A DNA stretch of 64,000 bases from Neoroseomonas terrae. GTDB lineage: Bacteria; Pseudomonadota; Alphaproteobacteria; Acetobacterales; Acetobacteraceae. The notes below the pieces were generated by a model. It did not search any database, was not told the DNA's origin, and saw nothing but the letters and a program-made list of their open reading frames with translations. Below are positions 55,270 to 63,598 of this stretch, one piece after another. The position numbers were made by a program, and so were the translations under genes. The DNA is taken from contig NZ_JAAEDI010000008.1 of assembly GCF_018129025.1 (NCBI RefSeq), positions 1-64,000 of the forward strand, given 5' to 3'. The first letter of the stretch is position 1. Every line of letters starts with the position of its first letter.

Positions 55270-56054
55270 GCCGCAAGACCCTTCGCATCGCCGGCGTCAC
55301 GCGCAGCTTTCCCGGGCGCGGGAAGGCTGGCCCGACGCTCGCGCTGCAGCCGACCGACCTCACCGTGCAGCCCGGCGAGTTCGTGGCCATCCTCGGCCCG
55401 TCGGGGTGTGGCAAGTCGACGCTGCTGCGCATCGTCGCCGGGCTCGATCGGCCGACCGCCGGGGCTGTCACGCTCGATGGCGTCGCCGTCACCGCGCCGG
55501 GCCCTGACCGCGGCATGGTGTTCCAGTCCTACACGCTGTTCCCGTGGCTGACGGTTGCGCAGAACATCCGCTTCGGGCTTGAGGAACGTGGCCTGCCATT
55601 GGCCGAACAGGCCGCCATCGCCGACCGCTTCATCGCCCGCACCGGCCTGCGCGGCTTCGAGAACCATTGGCCGCGGCAGCTTTCGGGCGGCATGCAGCAG
55701 CGTTGCGCACTGGCCCGGGCGCTCGCGAACGACCCTGAGATCCTGCTGCTCGACGAGCCGTTCGGCGCGCTCGACCACCAGACGCGGGAACTGATGCAGG
55801 AGCTGCTGCTGGAGATCTGGGAGGCGGACCGCAAGACGGTGCTGTTCGTCACGCATGATATCGACGAGGCGATCTTCCTCGCGAACCGCGTCGTCGTGAT
55901 GTCCGCCCGTCCCGGCCGCATCAAGGCGGATGTGGCGGTTCCCCTGTCCTATCCCCGCGACTGGACAATGAAGACCACGCCCGACTTTGCGACGCTGAAG
56001 GCGCGGCTGATGGGGGAGATTCGCGACGAGGTCCGCAAGGCCGCCATGGCCTAA
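55266..56054 (+). CDS. ABC importer, ATP-binding protein (SsuB/TauB-like)
   Basis: A 262-aa ATPase of the importer: Walker A GPSGCGKST, Q-loop MVFQSYTLFPW, signature QLSGGMQQR, Walker B ILLLDEPFGALD and switch His in VTHDIDEA. The SsuB-type markers FPWLTV and DHQTRELMQ are seen. It uses a GTG start (55266) that overlaps the permease stop. Its stop is followed by a 123-base spacer with the third family-A repeat. It powers uptake of the ligand bound by the product of 53544-54494. Confidence 0.92.
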   Translation: MSRKTLRIAGVTRSFPGRGKAGPTLALQPTDLTVQPGEFVAILGPSGCGKSTLLRIVAGLDRPTAGAVTLDGVAVTAPGPDRGMVFQSYTLFPWLTVAQNIRFGLEERGLPLAEQAAIADRFIARTGLRGFENHWPRQLSGGMQQRCALARALANDPEILLLDEPFGALDHQTRELMQELLLEIWEADRKTVLFVTHDIDEAIFLANRVVVMSARPGRIKADVAVPLSYPRDWTMKTTPDFATLKARLMGEIRDEVRKAAMA

Positions 56055-56133
56055 GCGGCGGGGAGACACCTTCCTCCCCAACCCCCGTCCGCTCTCCCTC
56101 GTCGGAAACTGACCGCGGCGGTCGGCACCAATA

Positions 56134-56179
56134 GACAGAAAAAGGAGGGGGTTCGGGGGAGTTCATCTCCCCCGACCTT
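56134..56179 (+). repeat. Dispersed hairpin repeat, family A, copy 3
   Basis: This copy matches 22320-22365 over its full length by eye (GACAGAAAAAGGAGGGGG, GGGGGAG hairpin, GACCTT). It ends at the stop codon of the minus-strand DUF1289 gene, where, on that strand, it gives a hairpin followed by CTCCTTTTT and so can terminate the transcript. Confidence 0.85.
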
Positions 56180-56381
56180 ACTTTTTCCCGCGCGCCGCTT
56201 CCCCTGTCGCATGCCCTTCCGCCGCCATCGCCGCCAGCCGTGCCGGCAGGGCGCCCAGGATCGCGCCGCGATACCCGCGCACGCGTTTCCAGGCCTTCTT
56301 CTCCGGCTTGGTCATGCCGCAGCCGCGGCACCAGCCGCTGTCGTCGTCGTACTCGCAAACCTTGATGCAGGGACGTTCCAT
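56178..56381 (-). CDS. DUF1289 small protein
   Basis: A 67-aa protein with the DUF1289 pattern: MERPCIKVCEYDDDSGWCRGCGMTKPEKKAW, four cysteines (C5, C9, C18, C21) in CxxxC and CxxC pairs, and RVRGYRGAIL in the middle. The cysteines could bind zinc or an iron-sulfur cluster. The ATG at 56381 is the only Met that keeps the motif at the N-terminus. Function not known; such genes often stand alone near housekeeping genes. The next gene is divergent, 53 bases away. Confidence 0.85.
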   Translation of the reverse strand: MERPCIKVCEYDDDSGWCRGCGMTKPEKKAWKRVRGYRGAILGALPARLAAMAAEGHATGEAARGKK

Positions 56382-56434
56382 GCATGCGGAGATGGGCGTT
56401 GCCCCGGCGCGAGGGAAGCGCCATTCACTCCGCC

Positions 56435-57208
56435 ATGGAGATTCCCACGGACATTCCCCGCGCCGCGCTGGTGACGGGCGGCGCGAAGCGGCTCGGCCGG
56501 ACGATGGCGCTGGCGTTGGCGCAGGCGGGGTTCGACCTCGCGATCCATTGCGCGACGAGCGTGGACGATGCCGAGGCGACGCTGGACGAGATCCGCGCGC
56601 TGGGTCGGCGTGCGGTGGTGCTGCGTGCCGCGCTGGGCGCGGAGGCGGAGGTCGATCGGCTGGTGCCTGATGCGACGGCGGCGCTCGGGCCGATCGGCGT
56701 GCTGGTGAACAACGCGTCCACCTTCGAGCGCGACGAATGGTACGATGCAACGCGCGAGAGCTGGGACCGCCACATCGAGCCCAATCTGCGGGCGCCCTTC
56801 GTCCTAACGCAGGCTTTCGCGCGGGCGCTGCCGGCCGATGCGGCGGGCGTGGTGGTGAACATGCTCGACCAGCGGGTCTGGTCGCTGACGCCGCATTTCG
56901 TGTCCTACACGGTCTCGAAGGCAGGGCTGTGGACGTTGACGCAATCCCTGGCGCTGGCGCTGGCGCCCCGCATCCGCGTCAATGCCATTGGTCCGGGACC
57001 GACGCTGCCGAGTCCCCGCCAGTCTCAGGACCAGTTCGACCGCCAGGCGCGATCGGTGCCGCTGCGGCGCGCCACGTCGCCGGATGAAGTCGCCCGGGCC
57101 CTGCTGGCAATTCTCGCCTTGCCGTCCATGACGGGGCAGATGATCGCGCTCGATGGCGGCCAGCACATGCAGTGGTCGCCCGGCCGGGGCGGGGAGCCCG
57201 AAGAATGA
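56435..57208 (+). CDS. SDR family oxidoreductase, FolM/pteridine reductase-like
   Basis: A 257-aa SDR. The NADP motif TGGAKRLGR (residues ~15-23) with an Arg in the loop, NNASTFERDEW and NMLDQRVWSLTPHFVSYTVSKAGLW mark the pteridine-reductase branch, in which the catalytic serine position is Asp and YxxxK is kept. It probably reduces a dihydropterin (dihydromonapterin or dihydrobiopterin) with NADPH. Its stop overlaps the folB start (ATGA), which supports a pterin/folate role. The ATG at 56435 is the first in-frame ATG after the divergent DUF1289 start. Confidence 0.83.
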   Translation: MEIPTDIPRAALVTGGAKRLGRTMALALAQAGFDLAIHCATSVDDAEATLDEIRALGRRAVVLRAALGAEAEVDRLVPDATAALGPIGVLVNNASTFERDEWYDATRESWDRHIEPNLRAPFVLTQAFARALPADAAGVVVNMLDQRVWSLTPHFVSYTVSKAGLWTLTQSLALALAPRIRVNAIGPGPTLPSPRQSQDQFDRQARSVPLRRATSPDEVARALLAILALPSMTGQMIALDGGQHMQWSPGRGGEPEE

Positions 57209-57597
57209 CGATCCAGCCCGACGCTGCCGCCGGCATCCGCCACGTCTTCGTCCGCGGCCTGACGGTGCAAGCCCGGTTGGGCGTGCATGCGCACGAGAAA
57301 GCACAACCACAGAGGGTCATTCTGGGAGTCGATCTCGCGGTGCGCGATCCGTACGCACCAGCCGCGGAAGGACCCGATGAACTTTCACGGGTTGTCGACT
57401 ACGGCGCGGTCGCGGAAACCGCGAGGCGCATCGCATGCGCGGGACACGTTCGTCTGGCGGAGACCCTCGCTGAACGCATTGCGCTCGCAATGCTCGATGA
57501 TGATCGCGTAGTGCGTGTGCGGGTCTCAGTGGAGAAGCCGGACGTGCTGCGCGATGTGACCAGCGTCGGCGTTGTCGTTGAAAGGACGCGATTTTGA
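57205..57597 (+). CDS. folB: Dihydroneopterin aldolase
   Basis: A 130-aa enzyme with the tetrahydropterin-pocket fold: FVRGLTVQARLGVHAHEKAQPQRVILGVDL, VDYGAVAETAR, HVRLAETLAERIALAML and VRVRVSVEKPDVL. The glutamate and tyrosine that contact the pterin are in HEKAQ and VVDYG. It cleaves 7,8-dihydroneopterin to 6-hydroxymethyl-dihydropterin and glycolaldehyde in folate synthesis. It overlaps the SDR gene. An AT-rich spacer follows. Confidence 0.92.
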   Translation: MTIQPDAAAGIRHVFVRGLTVQARLGVHAHEKAQPQRVILGVDLAVRDPYAPAAEGPDELSRVVDYGAVAETARRIACAGHVRLAETLAERIALAMLDDDRVVRVRVSVEKPDVLRDVTSVGVVVERTRF

Positions 57598-57883
57598 AAT
57601 GGATCGCTGGCGGATTTTGTCCACTGCCCGGCCGACACAAAATGGAGGGAAGGCAGGTCAAGCGAAGAATCCGTCTTGACGCCATCCAAGCTGAGGGGCC
57701 TCCGATTTTATCTTTTAATATCAGACAGATAAACTCTCAGATCGGAACCGCCTAAATCCAGGGCAGCTCGATGAAACCCTTTTGTAACCACGTACCGAAC
57801 GCATTCGCCGGGCTTTCACCCACAGAGTTATCCACAAGACTCGTGGACAATCATCCGCCCTGTGCCCGTCCATTGGTCGAACC
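57598..57883. promoter_or_regulatory. AT-rich intergenic region before uvrC, with DnaA-box-like sites
   Basis: This 286-base gap contains a stretch (about 57687-57800) markedly poorer in G+C than the window average. It carries a perfect DnaA-box match and two near matches. It presumably contains the uvrC promoter. No coding frame with a ribosome site is seen. Confidence 0.55.
57828..57850. promoter_or_regulatory. DnaA-box-like inverted pair
   Basis: TTATCCACA at 57828-57836 matches the DnaA box consensus TTATNCACA exactly. TTGTCCACG lies inverted at 57842-57850 (two mismatches). Together they form an imperfect inverted repeat with 8-base arms about 34 bases before the uvrC start. A third near match, TTGTCCACT, is at 57617-57625. 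Confidence 0.45.
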
Positions 57884-59779
57884 ATGACGCAGGTCAACGA
57901 ACCTCCCGCGCCGATCGATGGGTTGACGGTCATCGAGGCCGCCCTGCCGACTCTGCCGCTCGCTCCTGGTGTCTATCGGATGCTCGATGCCCGGGGAGAT
58001 GCCCTGTATGTCGGAAAGGCGCGGTCGCTGCGGCGGCGCGTCACCTCCTACACCCAGCTGCCGCGCCTGTCGGAACGACTTCGGCGCATGGTGTTCGAGA
58101 CCCGCAGCCTCGAAATCGTGACCACGGCGTCTGAGGCCGAGGCGCTGCTGCTTGAAGCGAACTTCATCAAGCGCCTGCGGCCACGCTTCAACATCGTCCT
58201 GCGGGACGACAAATCCTATCCGTGGCTGCTGGTCTCCGACGACCATCCCTATCCGCAGATCGCCAAGCATCGCGGCGAACGACGCAAGGGCGCATCCTAT
58301 TACGGTCCCTTTGCCTCCGCCTGGGCAGTGAACCAGACCATCACCGCTCTCCAGCGCGTCTTTCTGTTGCGGTCGTGCCGCGACACCGTGTTCGACAGCC
58401 GCACGCGGCCCTGCCTGCTGTTCCAGATCAAGCGCTGCTCCGCACCCTGCGTCGAGCGCGTCAGCAAGGACGACTACGCCGCGCTCGTGCGCGAAGCGAA
58501 GGAGTTCCTGTCGGGCGGCACGCCAACCATCCAGAAGCGCCTCGCCGCGGAAATGGAGGAGGCAGCGGCGAATCTCGAGTTCGAGCGCGCCGCCGCGCTG
58601 CGCGACCGCATCCGTGGCCTGACGCATGTGCAGGGAACGGATCGCGTCAACCTAGACGGCGTGGGTGATGCGGACGTCGTCGCGCTGCACCAGGCGGCGG
58701 GGCAGACTTGCGTGCAGGTCTTCTTCTTCCGCGGGGGGCGCAACAACGGCAATCGTCCGTACTTCCTCAGCCACGGAAAGCAGGACCAGTCGCCGGAGGA
58801 GGTGATGGGTACTTTCCTCGCGCAGCTCTATGACGACCTGCCGCCGCCGCCGTTGGTGCTGCTCTCGCACGACCCGCCGGAATCGGCGCTGATCGCAGAG
58901 GCGCTGTCGCTCAAGGCCGGCCGCCGGGTGGAATTGCACCGCCCCCAACGGGGCGACAAGAAGGATGCGGTCCAGCACGCGGCGACTAATGCACGGGAGG
59001 CGCTGGAACGGCGCCTCGCCGAAGGCACCGCGCAGGCGCAGCTGCTCGACGGCGTTGCGTCGCTGTTCAACCTGCCGGCACCGCCGGAGCGCATCGAGGT
59101 GTACGACAACAGCCACATCCAGGGCGCCAATCCCTATGGGGTGATGGTCGTCGCCGGGCCATCGGGCTTCATGAAGCAGGCCTACCGCAAATTCTCGATC
59201 AAGGTGGCGGCGGGCAATGACGACTTCGCGATGATGCGCGAGGTCTTCGAGCGCCGCTTCGGCCGCGCCCTGCGCGAGGATCCGGGGCGCGAATCGGACA
59301 CCTGGCCGGACCTGGTCCTGATCGATGGCGGCGCCGGCCAGCTTTCGGCCGCGCGCGAGGTCATGGCCGAACTGGGTGTCGAGGATGTGCCCCTCGTCGC
59401 CGTCGCCAAGGGCCCCGATCGGGACGCCGGCCGCGAATGGTTCCACATGGCCGGACGCGAACCGATCCAACTGCCCCCGCGCGACGCGGTGCTCTATTAC
59501 CTGCAGCGCCTGCGCGACGAGGCGCATCGCTTTGCCATCTCGACCCACCGCGCCGGCCGGTCGAAGTCGCTGACGAAATCGGAACTGGATGACATTCCCG
59601 GCGTGGGCACGGCGATCAAGCGGCGGCTGCTCAACCATTTCGGCTCGGCACGCGGGGTGCGGAATGCGGCGCTGACGGACTTGGCCGCGGCACCCGGCAT
59701 CGGCCCCGCGGTCGCGCGGCGCATCCATGAGCATTTCCACCCCGGCGCCGCTGTGGCCCCGCGCGATGGGACAGGGTAA
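57884..59779 (+). CDS. uvrC: UvrABC system protein C (excinuclease subunit)
   Basis: A 631-aa nucleotide-excision-repair nuclease. Domains in order: GIY-YIG nuclease (~25-110; [19 protein letters not shown]), UvrB-binding UVR motif (~205-240; [20 protein letters not shown]), a central Cys-rich site ([25 protein letters not shown]), the RNase-H-like endonuclease (~365-540; [19 protein letters not shown] and [14 protein letters not shown]) and C-terminal HhH repeats (~555-625; [31 protein letters not shown]). It makes the two incisions around UvrB-bound DNA damage. pgsA follows after 11 bases, a linkage common in alphaproteobacteria. Confidence 0.97.
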   Translation: MTQVNEPPAPIDGLTVIEAALPTLPLAPGVYRMLDARGDALYVGKARSLRRRVTSYTQLPRLSERLRRMVFETRSLEIVTTASEAEALLLEANFIKRLRPRFNIVLRDDKSYPWLLVSDDHPYPQIAKHRGERRKGASYYGPFASAWAVNQTITALQRVFLLRSCRDTVFDSRTRPCLLFQIKRCSAPCVERVSKDDYAALVREAKEFLSGGTPTIQKRLAAEMEEAAANLEFERAAALRDRIRGLTHVQGTDRVNLDGVGDADVVALHQAAGQTCVQVFFFRGGRNNGNRPYFLSHGKQDQSPEEVMGTFLAQLYDDLPPPPLVLLSHDPPESALIAEALSLKAGRRVELHRPQRGDKKDAVQHAATNAREALERRLAEGTAQAQLLDGVASLFNLPAPPERIEVYDNSHIQGANPYGVMVVAGPSGFMKQAYRKFSIKVAAGNDDFAMMREVFERRFGRALREDPGRESDTWPDLVLIDGGAGQLSAAREVMAELGVEDVPLVAVAKGPDRDAGREWFHMAGREPIQLPPRDAVLYYLQRLRDEAHRFAISTHRAGRSKSLTKSELDDIPGVGTAIKRRLLNHFGSARGVRNAALTDLAAAPGIGPAVARRIHEHFHPGAAVAPRDGTG

Positions 59780-59790
59780 TCAGGCCACGC

Positions 59791-60417
59791 ATGCCGACCG
59801 ACCTGCCAAACCTGCTGACACTGTCCCGCATCGCGGCAATCCCCGTGCTTGTTGCCTTTGCGGCGATCGGCACGCCCTGGGGCGACATGGTGGCCTGCGT
59901 CATCTTCTCCGCGGCCGCCATCACCGACTATTTCGACGGCAAGATCGCGCGGGACCGCGGGGTCACCTCCTCCTTCGGCCGCATGCTGGACCCGATCGCG
60001 GACAAGCTGCTGGTCGGCGCGGCGCTCATGCTCCTCGCAGGGCTCAACCGCCTGTCCGATGCCGCGCTGTTTCCCGCCATCGTCATCATGCTGCGCGAGA
60101 TCATGGTCTCCGGCTTGCGGGAGTACCTCGCGGAGCTTCGCGTCGGCCTGCCGGTGACGAGGCTCGCCAAGTGGAAGACGGGGTTCCAGATGGGCGCGCT
60201 CGGCACGCTGCTCGCCGGCGATACCGGCGCCTCGGTGATCGGCCTCGGCGCGCTCCCGGTGTCGCTGATCGGGGAGCTTTTGCTCTGGGCCGCGGCGGCG
60301 CTGACGCTCGCCACCGGCTGGGACTATCTGCAGGCGGGGCTGCGCCATGCGGGCCAGGCGGATGCCGCCAATGGCCACGGCGCCGGCCCTGGCGACAATA
60401 CCGTCGCTCGCCCTTGA
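59791..60417 (+). CDS. pgsA: CDP-diacylglycerol--glycerol-3-phosphate 3-phosphatidyltransferase
   Basis: A 208-aa membrane enzyme that makes phosphatidylglycerophosphate, first step to phosphatidylglycerol and cardiolipin. The CDP-alcohol phosphotransferase motif is complete: DYFDGKIARDRG...FGRMLDPIADKLL. Several hydrophobic segments surround it (AAIPVLVAFAAIG, LLVGAALMLLAG, IGELLLWAAAALTLATGW). It follows uvrC by 11 bases and is likely co-transcribed with it. Its length is slightly above that of E. coli PgsA. Confidence 0.95.
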   Translation: MPTDLPNLLTLSRIAAIPVLVAFAAIGTPWGDMVACVIFSAAAITDYFDGKIARDRGVTSSFGRMLDPIADKLLVGAALMLLAGLNRLSDAALFPAIVIMLREIMVSGLREYLAELRVGLPVTRLAKWKTGFQMGALGTLLAGDTGASVIGLGALPVSLIGELLLWAAAALTLATGWDYLQAGLRHAGQADAANGHGAGPGDNTVARP

Positions 60418-60469
60418 GCGCGGCGGGCGGCGAGCGCATCTTCCCCCCATGATCGCGGAGCGAAACACG

Positions 60470-61066
60470 ATGCGGCGCGCATCCCGACAAGGCGGTGTCC
60501 TGCTGGCGACGGCCCTCCTGGCCGGCTGCGGCCCGGATTGGCAGCCTTCCTGGAACATGGCCAGCACGCCGACGGTCGAAGGGGACAGCCTGACCATCCG
60601 TCGCGTGACCGGTGAGGAAGCCGAATTCACCCCGCTGCAATCCGAGAGCATCGCCGGCTTGCGACAGGCGGTGGGCACGCTGCTGAACCGCGCGCCGGAA
60701 AGCCCCTCCGCTGCCGTCACCGGCGTGCCGGATTATCGCCCGGTACCGCGCCCGGAAGTCGATGCGGCGACCCGCCGTGGATCCTCCACGCCGCCCGACG
60801 TGGTGGCGGTGCCGGAACCGCAGCCGACGCCGAACCCCCGGCGCCCCGTGCCGCAACCCGTCCCGATGCCCCCACCGCGCGCGGTCGAAGGCACGCCCGT
60901 CCCGCTGCCCGGCCAGCCCGGCGGCACCGTCACCGGCGGCACCGGACGGGTGCAGACCTTCAGCCAGCCGAACGACCCGGCCGGCGGCGTGATCGTGCGG
61001 GACGGCGGCACCACCACAGTCATCCAGCCGGGCGGCCGCGTGACGACCATCCCGACACCGCGCTGA
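60470..61066 (+). CDS. Putative lipoprotein with Pro/Gly-rich tail
   Basis: A 198-aa secreted protein. The signal MRRASRQGGVLLATALLAGC ends in lipobox LAGC, so it should be lipidated. The mature part has a short ordered region (TIRRVTGEEAEFTPLQSESIAGLRQAVGTLLN) and a long Pro/Thr/Gly-rich stretch (PRRPVPQPVPMPPPR, GGTVTGGTG). I chose the ATG at 60470 because GGAG stands nine bases upstream; the earlier ATG at 60449 lacks a ribosome site. Function unknown. It lies between pgsA and moaD in the same direction. Confidence 0.75.
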   Translation: MRRASRQGGVLLATALLAGCGPDWQPSWNMASTPTVEGDSLTIRRVTGEEAEFTPLQSESIAGLRQAVGTLLNRAPESPSAAVTGVPDYRPVPRPEVDAATRRGSSTPPDVVAVPEPQPTPNPRRPVPQPVPMPPPRAVEGTPVPLPGQPGGTVTGGTGRVQTFSQPNDPAGGVIVRDGGTTTVIQPGGRVTTIPTPR

Positions 61067-61070
61067 TCCC

Positions 61071-61322
61071 ATGCGGGTGCTCTACTTCGCCTGGCTGCGC
61101 CAGAAGGTCGGCATCGCCGAGGAGGATGTTGCGCCCCCCGCCGAGGTGCGCGACGTCGCTGGCCTGATCCGCTGGCTCGCCGCGCGATCCGCAGCGCATG
61201 CGAATGCATTCGCCGACCCCCGCCAGGTTCGCGCCGCGGTGAATCAGGATTTTGCGACGCCCGAGCATCCTGTCGCGGCGAATGACGAGGTCGCCTTCTT
61301 CCCCCCGGTCACCGGGGGCTGA
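61071..61322 (+). CDS. moaD: Molybdopterin synthase small subunit
   Basis: An 83-aa ubiquitin-like protein ending in the Gly-Gly tail (VTGG) that carries the thiocarboxylate sulfur to precursor Z. MRVLYFAWLRQKVGI at the start and VAANDEVAFFPPVTGG at the end are standard. It forms a complex with MoaE, encoded two bases downstream. It starts four bases after the lipoprotein stop. Confidence 0.93.
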   Translation: MRVLYFAWLRQKVGIAEEDVAPPAEVRDVAGLIRWLAARSAAHANAFADPRQVRAAVNQDFATPEHPVAANDEVAFFPPVTGG

Positions 61323-61324
61323 CG

Positions 61325-61780
61325 ATGGCCAGGATCCTGGTGCAGGACGCGGCCTTCGATCTGGCCGCCGAGACCGCGTCGCTGAGCGCCGGTCGCATCG
61401 ATGTCGGCGCCGTCGCATCCTTCCTCGGTATATGCCGCGGCGACGACGGCCTGACGGCCTTGGTGCTGGAGCATTATCCCGGCATGACCGAGCGCGCGAT
61501 CGGCCGCATCGCCGACGAGGCCGAAAGGCGCTGGCCGCTGACCGGCTGCACGGTCATCCACCGCACCGGCCGCATCCTGCCCGGCGAACCGATCGTGCTG
61601 GTCCTCACCGCCTCCGCCCACCGCGCCGCCGCACTCGAGGCCTGTGCATTCCTGATCGACTGGCTCAAGACCAAGGCGCCCTTCTGGAAGCGCGAGGAAT
61701 TCGCCGGCGGCAGCCATCGCTGGGTCGAAGCCAAGGGTGAGGACGACCTCGCCGCATCCCGCTGGACCGGCGCCGCGTGA
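61325..61780 (+). CDS. moaE: Molybdopterin synthase catalytic subunit
   Basis: A 151-aa enzyme. FLGICRGDDGLTALVLEHYPGMTERAI, VIHRTGRILPGEPIVLVLTASAHRAAALEACAFLIDWLKTKAPFWKRE contains the catalytic Lys region (KTKAPFWK). It inserts the two dithiolene sulfurs delivered by MoaD into cyclic pyranopterin monophosphate. The VOC gene start overlaps its stop by four bases. Confidence 0.95.
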   Translation: MARILVQDAAFDLAAETASLSAGRIDVGAVASFLGICRGDDGLTALVLEHYPGMTERAIGRIADEAERRWPLTGCTVIHRTGRILPGEPIVLVLTASAHRAAALEACAFLIDWLKTKAPFWKREEFAGGSHRWVEAKGEDDLAASRWTGAA

Positions 61781-62148
61781 CGACGACACCCCCACATCTC
61801 GATGCCGTGGTGATCCCGTGCCGCGACATCGCCCGCCAGCGCGGCTTCTATGAGCGCATCCTGGAAGGCGCATCCGTGGAGGCCGGAAGCGGCTGGCTAC
61901 GCTTCGACCTCGGCCATGTCAGCCTGGCGCTGCGATCCCGCGGCGACGCGCTGTTCCCGCGCGAGGGGCAACCGGGTGTGATGCTCGCCCTCCGGCTGGA
62001 ATCGCGCGACGAGGTCGAACGCTGGCACCGGCGGCTGCTGATGGCGCAGGTCGCCGTGCTGGATCCGCCCCGGCCGCTGCCGTCCGGGGAGCTGGCCCTT
62101 CACGCGGCGGACCCGGAAGGGAATGTGCTGTGCCTGTTCGCGGCGTAA
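61777..62148 (+). CDS. VOC/glyoxalase superfamily protein
   Basis: A 123-aa protein with two βαβββ halves: LDAVVIPCRDIARQRGFYERIL at the start and ELALHAADPEGNVLCLFAA at the end, the latter being the hallmark DPEGN segment. Metal ligands that would define glyoxalase or ring-cleavage activity are not obvious. Its GTG start overlaps the moaE stop (GTGA). Co-translation with moaE does not prove a molybdopterin role. Confidence 0.82.
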   Translation: MTTTPPHLDAVVIPCRDIARQRGFYERILEGASVEAGSGWLRFDLGHVSLALRSRGDALFPREGQPGVMLALRLESRDEVERWHRRLLMAQVAVLDPPRPLPSGELALHAADPEGNVLCLFAA

Positions 62149-62450
62149 GGACGCGTGCATCGATCGTGGCCGGCGCGTAGCAGGAGCATGCTGCTACGTG
62201 GATCGCTGGCGGTGGGGGACCGGAGAGGGGCGTCGCCCCTCTCCGGACCTCACCCCACCAAAGGCCGAAGGGCCTTTGGAAACCTCGAATTGGCATCGGG
62301 CACCAGCGCTCGGCGTTCAGGGCTGCGTGGTCCGGGCGCTGCGGAGGCGTCCGGCGGGGCCGGGTGTCAGATACCGGCTTTCAAGGGTTTTGCGGGATGC
62401 GGGTCGTGGAGGGGCAAAGCCGCTTTCCGGCCTGCGCTGGAGCTTCGCGC
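62149..62450. other. Intergenic region with repeat family B, no gene seen
   Basis: This 302-base gap holds repeat family B copy 2 (hairpins 62220-62246, 11-bp stem, and 62258-62279, 9-bp stem) and, about 62386-62425, a degenerate inverted counterpart. A frame reading into the next gene from 62364 is open but lacks a ribosome site. Confidence 0.65.
62220..62290 (+). repeat. Dispersed two-hairpin repeat, family B, copy 2
   Basis: CCGGAGAGGGG and CCCCTCTCCGG form the first hairpin; CCAAAGGCC-GAAG-GGCCTTTGG forms the second; the flank AAACCTCGA follows. It matches 40409-40475 over the second hairpin and both flanks. Confidence 0.8.
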
Positions 62451-63563
62451 GTGAAAATCTGCGAGCTCACCAATGTCGACTTCTCCCTGCGCCACTTCCT
62501 GTTGCCGCTGATGCGCGGGCTGCGCGACCGGGGGCATGAGGTCGTCGGCGTCTGCGCCGAAGGCCCGCTGCTCGATGCGCCGCGGGCCGAAGGATTCCGA
62601 ATCGAGGCGATGCCGCTCGCGCGCAGCCTCAATCCCGTACCGCAGGCGCGGGCCTTCAAGGCGCTGTACGACTTCTTCCGGCGCGAGAAGTTCGACCTCG
62701 TCCATGCGCACATGCCGATCAGCGGGCTGCTGGCGCGGCTGGCGGCGAAGGCGGCGGGCGTGCCGCGCGTCGCCTATACCTGCCACGGCTTCCTGTTCAA
62801 CCAGCCTGGACCCCGGTGGCGGCGGTCGCTGTCGCTGCGGATGGAACGGCTCGGCGGGCGGATGACCGACGTGTTCCTCACGGTCAGCGAGGAGGAGGCC
62901 GAAGATGCGCGGCGGCTGGGCATCCATGCCGGCGCCATTCCCGTCCTGAACGGCCGCAGCCCGGCTGTGTTCCATCCCGATCCGTCCGCGCGTGCGGTGC
63001 TGCGGGCTGAATTCGGGGTGCAGGAAACGGATTGCGTCGTCACCGTCGTCTCCCGCCTCGTGCGGCACAAGGGGCACCCGGAACTGCTGCGCGCCATGGA
63101 GGCGACGCCGAACAACGCCGTGTTGTGGGTGGTGGGGGAACGGCTGACGAGCGACCACGGGGAGTCGCTGGACCCGCATTTCGCCCGCGCCGAGGCGGTG
63201 CTTGGGCGGCGCGTGAAGCGCCTGGGCTACCGTCACGACATTCCGGCGATCCTCGCGGCCTCGGACGTGTTTTGCCTGCCGTCGCATTTCGAGGGGCTGC
63301 CGATGTCCATCATCGAGGCGATGCTGACAGGGCTGCCGGTGGTCGCAACGGATATCCGCGGGCCGCGCGAGCAGGTGCGGGACGGCGAGACCGGGCTGCT
63401 GGTGCCCCCGATGACCGATGGGCCGCTGGCGGCGGCATTGTCGCGCCTGGCCGAGGACCCGGCGCTGCGCGCGCGCATGGGCGCCGCGGCCCGGGCGATG
63501 GCGTTGGAGAAGTTCGACGAAGCGAAGGTGGTCGGACGGACGATGGACCTGCTGGGGGCGTAG
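62451..63563 (+). CDS. Glycosyltransferase family 4
   Basis: A 370-aa GT-B enzyme. VKICELTNVDFSLRHFLLPLMRGLRDRGHEV starts the acceptor domain and FDLVHAHMPISGLLARLAAKAAGV follows. The donor domain has VSRLVRHKGHPELL and CLPSHFEGLPMSIIEAMLTGLPVVATDIRG with the two donor-binding glutamates. The GTG at 62451 has GGAG eight bases upstream. It is away from the main polysaccharide locus and may serve a lipid- or capsule-linked glycan; substrate unknown. Confidence 0.88.
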   Translation: MKICELTNVDFSLRHFLLPLMRGLRDRGHEVVGVCAEGPLLDAPRAEGFRIEAMPLARSLNPVPQARAFKALYDFFRREKFDLVHAHMPISGLLARLAAKAAGVPRVAYTCHGFLFNQPGPRWRRSLSLRMERLGGRMTDVFLTVSEEEAEDARRLGIHAGAIPVLNGRSPAVFHPDPSARAVLRAEFGVQETDCVVTVVSRLVRHKGHPELLRAMEATPNNAVLWVVGERLTSDHGESLDPHFARAEAVLGRRVKRLGYRHDIPAILAASDVFCLPSHFEGLPMSIIEAMLTGLPVVATDIRGPREQVRDGETGLLVPPMTDGPLAAALSRLAEDPALRARMGAAARAMALEKFDEAKVVGRTMDLLGA

Positions 63564-63564
63564 G

Positions 63565-63590
63565 CCGGCGCGGCGGTGCCGCCGCGCCGG
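63565..63590. terminator. Perfect palindrome between convergent genes
   Basis: A 26-base near-perfect inverted repeat has 12-bp arms (CCGGCGCGGCGG / CCGCCGCGCCGG) and a 2-base centre. It lies two bases after the GT4 stop and eight bases before the end of the convergent gene. It may terminate transcripts from both sides, although no T-run is present. Confidence 0.55.
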
Positions 63591-63598
63591 TGCGTGCT

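Noticed and set aside
57598-57883. Chromosomal replication origin
   Set aside because: There are too few boxes, no adjacent replication genes, and the flanks are folate and repair genes. It is kept only as a DnaA-box observation.
57721-57933. A 70-codon minus-strand frame overlapping the uvrC start
   Set aside because: No ribosome site, unusual composition and overlap with the uvrC N-terminus and its promoter region.
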